Shown one piece after another: positions 60,864-64,000 of a DNA stretch of 64,000 nt. The notes beneath the pieces were generated by a model, which was not told the origin of the DNA, ran no database searches, and was given only the letters and a program-made list of their open reading frames with translations. Position numbers and translations under genes: made by a program. Source of the DNA: Phycisphaerales bacterium (GTDB taxonomy: Bacteria; Planctomycetota; Phycisphaerae; Phycisphaerales; UBA1924); assembly GCA_040217175.1 (NCBI GenBank), contig JAVJNT010000001.1:1302001-1366000 (forward strand), read 5' to 3'. Each line of letters begins with the position of its first letter. The stretch's first letter is position 1.

Positions 60864-62630
60864 TTGGCCAGGCAACGCGACACGAGTATGAGCCAGGGCG
60901 TCGTGGCAACCGACCGCGTCGGCGGCGACGCGGTGCGCCTGCTCGTCGAGCGATCGGGCGAGCGATTCCGGTTGACGACGGTTGCCGACGCCGGCGAGCG
61001 TCCGCAGGTCGGCCTGGCTCCGTGGGGACAGTCGCTCGTGCGGTGTCGCGGCGTCGACGACCTGCCGCCGCAGGAACTCCTGAGCGTGCTCGCGATCCTG
61101 GGCGACGGCGAGCTTCCTGAGCGCGTGCCGGCGTGGAGACGCGCCTGCGGGGCGCTGCCCGTGGGCAATGAGGGGCGAACAGCGCTGCTGACGGCGTGGA
61201 TGCCCGGCGGCGAAGCGGACGACGAAGCCGGCGATGCACGGTTCGCGACGGCGCCCGCGGCGCTCGGGCTGGCGGTCTCGCTGGCCGAGGGGTGCGCGTT
61301 CGCCAGCGATTCGGCGCAGGGCGTGCTCATCGTGGCCGCGCGCGGGCCCGAGGGCGTGCTGGTGCGATCGCTGCGCGAGTCGCCCGACGTCGTTTCGACC
61401 GATGCGCACGTCGAGCGCCGGTTGCTCGAGGCCGCCTCGGCGGTGGGCCTGCACGAGGACCAGGCCCGCTCGACGCTGCGAGCGTCGGCCGAGCCCGGGC
61501 GCGGCCGGCGAGCGGGCTGGTCGGCCGGGATCGGCGAGGCGCTCGCGCAGAAGATCGAGGGCTGGCCAAGCGATGCCCGCGAAGCGGCGAAGCGGCTCCT
61601 GCCGGCCTGCGCCGGAATGCTGGCGCTCAGCGACGACCCCGCCGTGCGAGCGCTCGCGTCGCTGCGCCAAGACGAGCCGGCGACCAAGGCGTCGACTGGC
61701 GAGCGGATGAACGCGTGGCTCGCGTCGCGTCGAAACGTCGCCGTCGCGTGCGCCGTGTGCGTGCTGGTGGTGCTGTTTACGCCGCTGCTGGGCGCCCTGG
61801 TGCGCGAGGCCATGCTTGGTGCGATGGTGGCTCGGGCCGAGACGTTGCGCGAGCAATACGAGGCCGACGCCCGGCGCGCGGCGATCTACGGCCAACTTAA
61901 CGAGCGCGTGTGGCCCATGACCAAGATGCTGGCCGAGGTCAGTGCTGCGGCGCCGGTGCACGTCGTGCTCGAGAGCGTGCGGATGGACAGCAACGCCCAG
62001 ATCGATATCGAAGGGTTCGTGCAAGTGACGGCCGGCGGACCGGTGCTGGAAGGCCCACCCGAATCGCTCCTGACGCGATACGAGACCGCGTTGAACGAGC
62101 TTGGCACGCTTGGCTCCGTGACGGTCGTGCGGCGCGAGGTCGTGGGCGACGCGGCTGAGTTCCAGATCAGCGCCCGCGTGCGGAGCGCTATCGCCCGCGC
62201 CAGCCTGCCCCAAGACTTCGCCGAGATGTCGCTGGCCGAAGTGTTGTACGGCGAGGGTGCGAGCAACACGACCACGCCCGTCGTGGCATCCGCCAGCACG
62301 CCCACGGGTCGCTCGCGGCCCTCGTCTGGATCGAGCAGCCGGGGCGAAGCGGAGAGGGCGTCGAGGGATAGTGCGATCGAGAGTAGCCGGGAGTCGGCGG
62401 CTGATCGGCGGCCCTCGGGCGAGAGCGGACCTGCCTCGGAAGACGGCGTTCCGACGCCGATCACCGACGCGCAGATCGCAGAGCTCGATCGCAGCGAGCT
62501 CTTGAATCAATGGCGCATCCGCAACAGCGCGTCGCGCGACGAGTCGAACGATGCAGGGACGAGGGCACGGCTCAAGGAAGAAGCCGACAAGCTGATCGCC
62601 CGGTATCGTGAAGTTGGGAGCGGCGGATGA
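60864..62630 (+). CDS. gspL: GspL-like secretion assembly protein
   Basis: 588 residues from TTG 60864, with GGAAGG seven bases upstream; ATG 60888 is an alternative. The cytosolic half (about 1-285) has an actin-like/GspL-type layout of alternating strands but weak motifs. One transmembrane helix is at about 293-315 (VAVACAVCVLVVLFTPLLGALV). A ferredoxin-like periplasmic domain (about 345-450, VWPMTKMLAEVSAAAPVHVVLESV) follows. A Ser/Arg-rich linker from 470 to 540 is unlike typical GspL. Position before the GspM-like gene supports the assignment. Confidence 0.75.
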   Translation: MARQRDTSMSQGVVATDRVGGDAVRLLVERSGERFRLTTVADAGERPQVGLAPWGQSLVRCRGVDDLPPQELLSVLAILGDGELPERVPAWRRACGALPVGNEGRTALLTAWMPGGEADDEAGDARFATAPAALGLAVSLAEGCAFASDSAQGVLIVAARGPEGVLVRSLRESPDVVSTDAHVERRLLEAASAVGLHEDQARSTLRASAEPGRGRRAGWSAGIGEALAQKIEGWPSDAREAAKRLLPACAGMLALSDDPAVRALASLRQDEPATKASTGERMNAWLASRRNVAVACAVCVLVVLFTPLLGALVREAMLGAMVARAETLREQYEADARRAAIYGQLNERVWPMTKMLAEVSAAAPVHVVLESVRMDSNAQIDIEGFVQVTAGGPVLEGPPESLLTRYETALNELGTLGSVTVVRREVVGDAAEFQISARVRSAIARASLPQDFAEMSLAEVLYGEGASNTTTPVVASASTPTGRSRPSSGSSSRGEAERASRDSAIESSRESAADRRPSGESGPASEDGVPTPITDAQIAELDRSELLNQWRIRNSASRDESNDAGTRARLKEEADKLIARYREVGSGG

Positions 62631-63262
62631 GCGACCCCGGAAGCCCCACGCGGGCCGGCATCCTGGATCGATACGCGCGGCTGCCACGATCGGCGCGGTG
62701 GTTGGCGTGGGCGGTCGTAGGCCTCGTCGCGTACTTCTTCATCGTCGAGCCCGTGGTCGACACGACGGTCGGTGCCTCGGGCCGAGCCGATGCGATGGCC
62801 GCGCGCATCCGGGCCGTCCAGGCGATGGGCGATCGGGCCGAGGACCACCAGCAGCGAATCGCCATCGGCTCTCGCCTGCACGGCGAGGTCGAGCTGCCCG
62901 GGCCCCGCAGCGAGCGCGCGACGGCGCTGAACCGCGCCGTCGATCGGGCACTCCGCGACGCGGGCGTACGCGGGGCGCGCACGCAGACAACCGAGCAGAA
63001 CCTGGCCGACGGGCCTGCGACCGACTACTACGGTGGGCGTGGCTCGCTCGTAAAGCTCGTCAGCACGGTGAGCTTCGATGCGTCGCCCGAGGCGTTCAGC
63101 CAGGTGCTGGGCGCCCTCGAGGCCAGCCCGGACGTGGCAGCCGTGACGCGGGTCATCGTGCGGCGGGCCGACGACGGCTCGCGGCAGGTTTCGGCGACGC
63201 TGACGGTCGAGGCGTGGGCCCTGTCGGCATCGGCCAGCCGCAGCGCTGGAGGCAGTTCATGA
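62627..63262 (+). CDS. gspM: GspM/PilO-like secretion protein
   Basis: 211 residues, ATGA overlap with gspL. One transmembrane helix at about 25-42 (WLAWAVVGLVAYFFIV). A coiled-coil region (DAMAARIRAVQAMGDRAEDHQQRI) leads into a ferredoxin-like domain with VKLVSTVSFDASPEAFSQVLGALEASPDVAAVTRV. This matches the PilO/GspM layout, which dimerises with GspL in the inner membrane. The C-terminus is Ala/Ser-rich. Confidence 0.8.
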   Translation: MSDPGSPTRAGILDRYARLPRSARWLAWAVVGLVAYFFIVEPVVDTTVGASGRADAMAARIRAVQAMGDRAEDHQQRIAIGSRLHGEVELPGPRSERATALNRAVDRALRDAGVRGARTQTTEQNLADGPATDYYGGRGSLVKLVSTVSFDASPEAFSQVLGALEASPDVAAVTRVIVRRADDGSRQVSATLTVEAWALSASASRSAGGSS

Positions 63263-63789
63263 ACGCTCCGACGACGGCGTGGGTGCTGGTCGGGGCCGCG
63301 GGCCTGGCCGCGAGCGTGGCGCTCATCGTCTCACTCGGCGGGATCGCCCAGTCGGCGACGCTCTCGCTGCCACCCGCCGAGACCGACATCGGCACTGGTA
63401 GCGAATTGGGAGACGTGACCGCGAGGCACCGGGCGCAGCTGGACGGGCGGTCGCCGTTCTTCGTGCCGGGTGCACCGCCGCCTCCCCCACCGCCGCCGCC
63501 TCCCGCTTCGCCGCCGGCGCCTCCTCCGCCGCCGCCCGCACCGCCGCCTCCGCCGAGCTCCTACGGCGGGCCGAAGGTCGTTGCGTTCGTGAACGGGCAC
63601 GTGCTGTTCGACGACAAGACCTCCCTGGCCGTGGGCGAAGGAGAGTCAGACGAGCTCCGCGTACTCGAGGCGTCGGCCCCGTGGTCGATCCGGGTGATGT
63701 GGAAGGGGATCGAGTTCGATGTTCCGTTGATGGACCGGGATCGCACGGTGATGCCGGATCGCGGCGAGGGTTCGTCGCCCACGGGCTGA
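63259..63789 (+). CDS. GspC-like inner-membrane protein with a poly-proline linker
   Basis: 176 residues from ATG 63259 (ATGA overlap). Residues 6-28 are a transmembrane helix (AWVLVGAAGLAASVALIVSL). FFVPGA leads into a stretch of about 30 residues, nearly all Pro with Ala/Ser, at about 72-100. The C-terminal 75 residues are beta-rich (KVVAFVNGHVLFDDKTSLAVGEG...SIRVMWKGIEFDVPL). The GspC homology-region order (helix, Pro-rich linker, beta domain) is matched but no PDZ follows. It would connect the inner-membrane platform to the secretin. Confidence 0.7.
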   Translation: MNAPTTAWVLVGAAGLAASVALIVSLGGIAQSATLSLPPAETDIGTGSELGDVTARHRAQLDGRSPFFVPGAPPPPPPPPPPASPPAPPPPPPAPPPPPSSYGGPKVVAFVNGHVLFDDKTSLAVGEGESDELRVLEASAPWSIRVMWKGIEFDVPLMDRDRTVMPDRGEGSSPTG

Positions 63790-63802
63790 AGCGAGGTACT
63801 TG

Positions 63803-64000
63803 ATGAAGGCAGACATTCGTTGCAGCCTGGTGGTTCGGTCGACGGTCGCGGCGCTCGTCGCGATGGCCGGTCTTGCGCCGCCGACGAGCATCGCCCAGGA
63901 CGCTGACCCGGCCGAGACGGTAGAGCAGGAGGGGCAGGCCCAGGAAGTCCCGGCGCCGATCGAGCGAGGCCCGGACGGACGACGCGTGCTCGACGGCCCG
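63803..64000 (+). CDS. Probable secretin GspD, N-terminus only (cut by window end)
   Basis: 66 codons from ATG 63803, with a GCGAGG site six bases upstream. A signal peptide is clear (basic start, VAALVAMAGLAPPTSIAQ). The mature start is Asp/Glu/Gln-rich. Secretin follows the C-like gene in many operons and is the expected missing component, but no secretin motif is inside the window, so the name rests on position alone. Confidence 0.5.
   Translation, partial: MKADIRCSLVVRSTVAALVAMAGLAPPTSIAQDADPAETVEQEGQAQEVPAPIERGPDGRRVLDGP

Noticed and set aside
63470-63560. CCG/CCT-rich tandem DNA repeat as a non-coding element
   Set aside because: It encodes the Pro-rich linker of the GspC-like protein in the correct frame, so it is coding low complexity.

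Overview
The window is about 64 kb of uniformly GC-rich bacterial chromosome, cut inside a gene at both ends. It most resembles a Phycisphaerales-type planctomycete. The clues are a family of secreted proteins with a PEP-CTERM-like tail of the form VPAP-hydrophobic stretch-Arg cluster, a membrane protein ending in a CxxCxYxL...CPxCG zinc ribbon, a pseudopilin-like protein without a leader, and many genes that look leaderless (a TANNNT hexamer 5-9 bases before the start codon). No tRNA, rRNA, CRISPR array, transposase or integrase was seen. The taxonomic assignment is inference from these features.

Layout. 1-9.1 kb: end of a possible dehydrogenase, small unknowns, a GNAT acetyltransferase, a DEAD-box RNA helicase facing polA, then a tight polA-GNAT-prmC operon. 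9.1-18 kb: a PEP-CTERM-like protein, a secreted M28 peptidase with PDZ domain, a membrane protein, another PEP-CTERM-like protein, an operon of ABC ATPase + FtsX-like permease + His-rich zinc-type binding lipoprotein, and a PQQ-type sugar dehydrogenase. 18-25.4 kb is the most accessory-looking part: a Kef-type antiporter flanked by two versions of the same sugar-dehydrogenase 3' end, a membrane/coiled-coil/TPR protein, an exact 21-bp-period array of eleven units around CACGTG, a KAP-family P-loop NTPase with C-terminal leucine-rich repeats, and a small helical/fibronectin-like protein. The NTPase-plus-repeat-sensor architecture beside a TPR protein and a phased DNA array is the best candidate for an undescribed system, perhaps anti-phage or stress sensing; this is inference.

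25.5-33.2 kb: a methyltransferase, a phosphofructokinase with pyrophosphate-type active-site residues, mnmA, and a one-gene non-ribosomal peptide synthetase with order A-T-C-T-TE. 33.2-42.2 kb: DNA repair, with pdeM and an Lhr-type helicase (one operon) divergent from an addB/addA-like helicase-nuclease pair. 42.4-44.7 kb: three tandem paralogues of the PEP-CTERM-like family. 44.7-50.4 kb: housekeeping genes apt, groES, aroA, icd, a small unknown, a glycosyltransferase and panD.

50.5-64 kb: three paralogous exported helical proteins with LTxxQ-like motifs, directly followed by an almost continuous type II secretion operon (E, F, G, H, I, J, K, L-like, M-like, C-like and the start of what is probably secretin D) whose genes mostly overlap by 1-7 bases.

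Start codons were chosen from Shine-Dalgarno sequences, overlap with the upstream gene, or a -10-like hexamer immediately before the codon. Where these conflict the entry says so.
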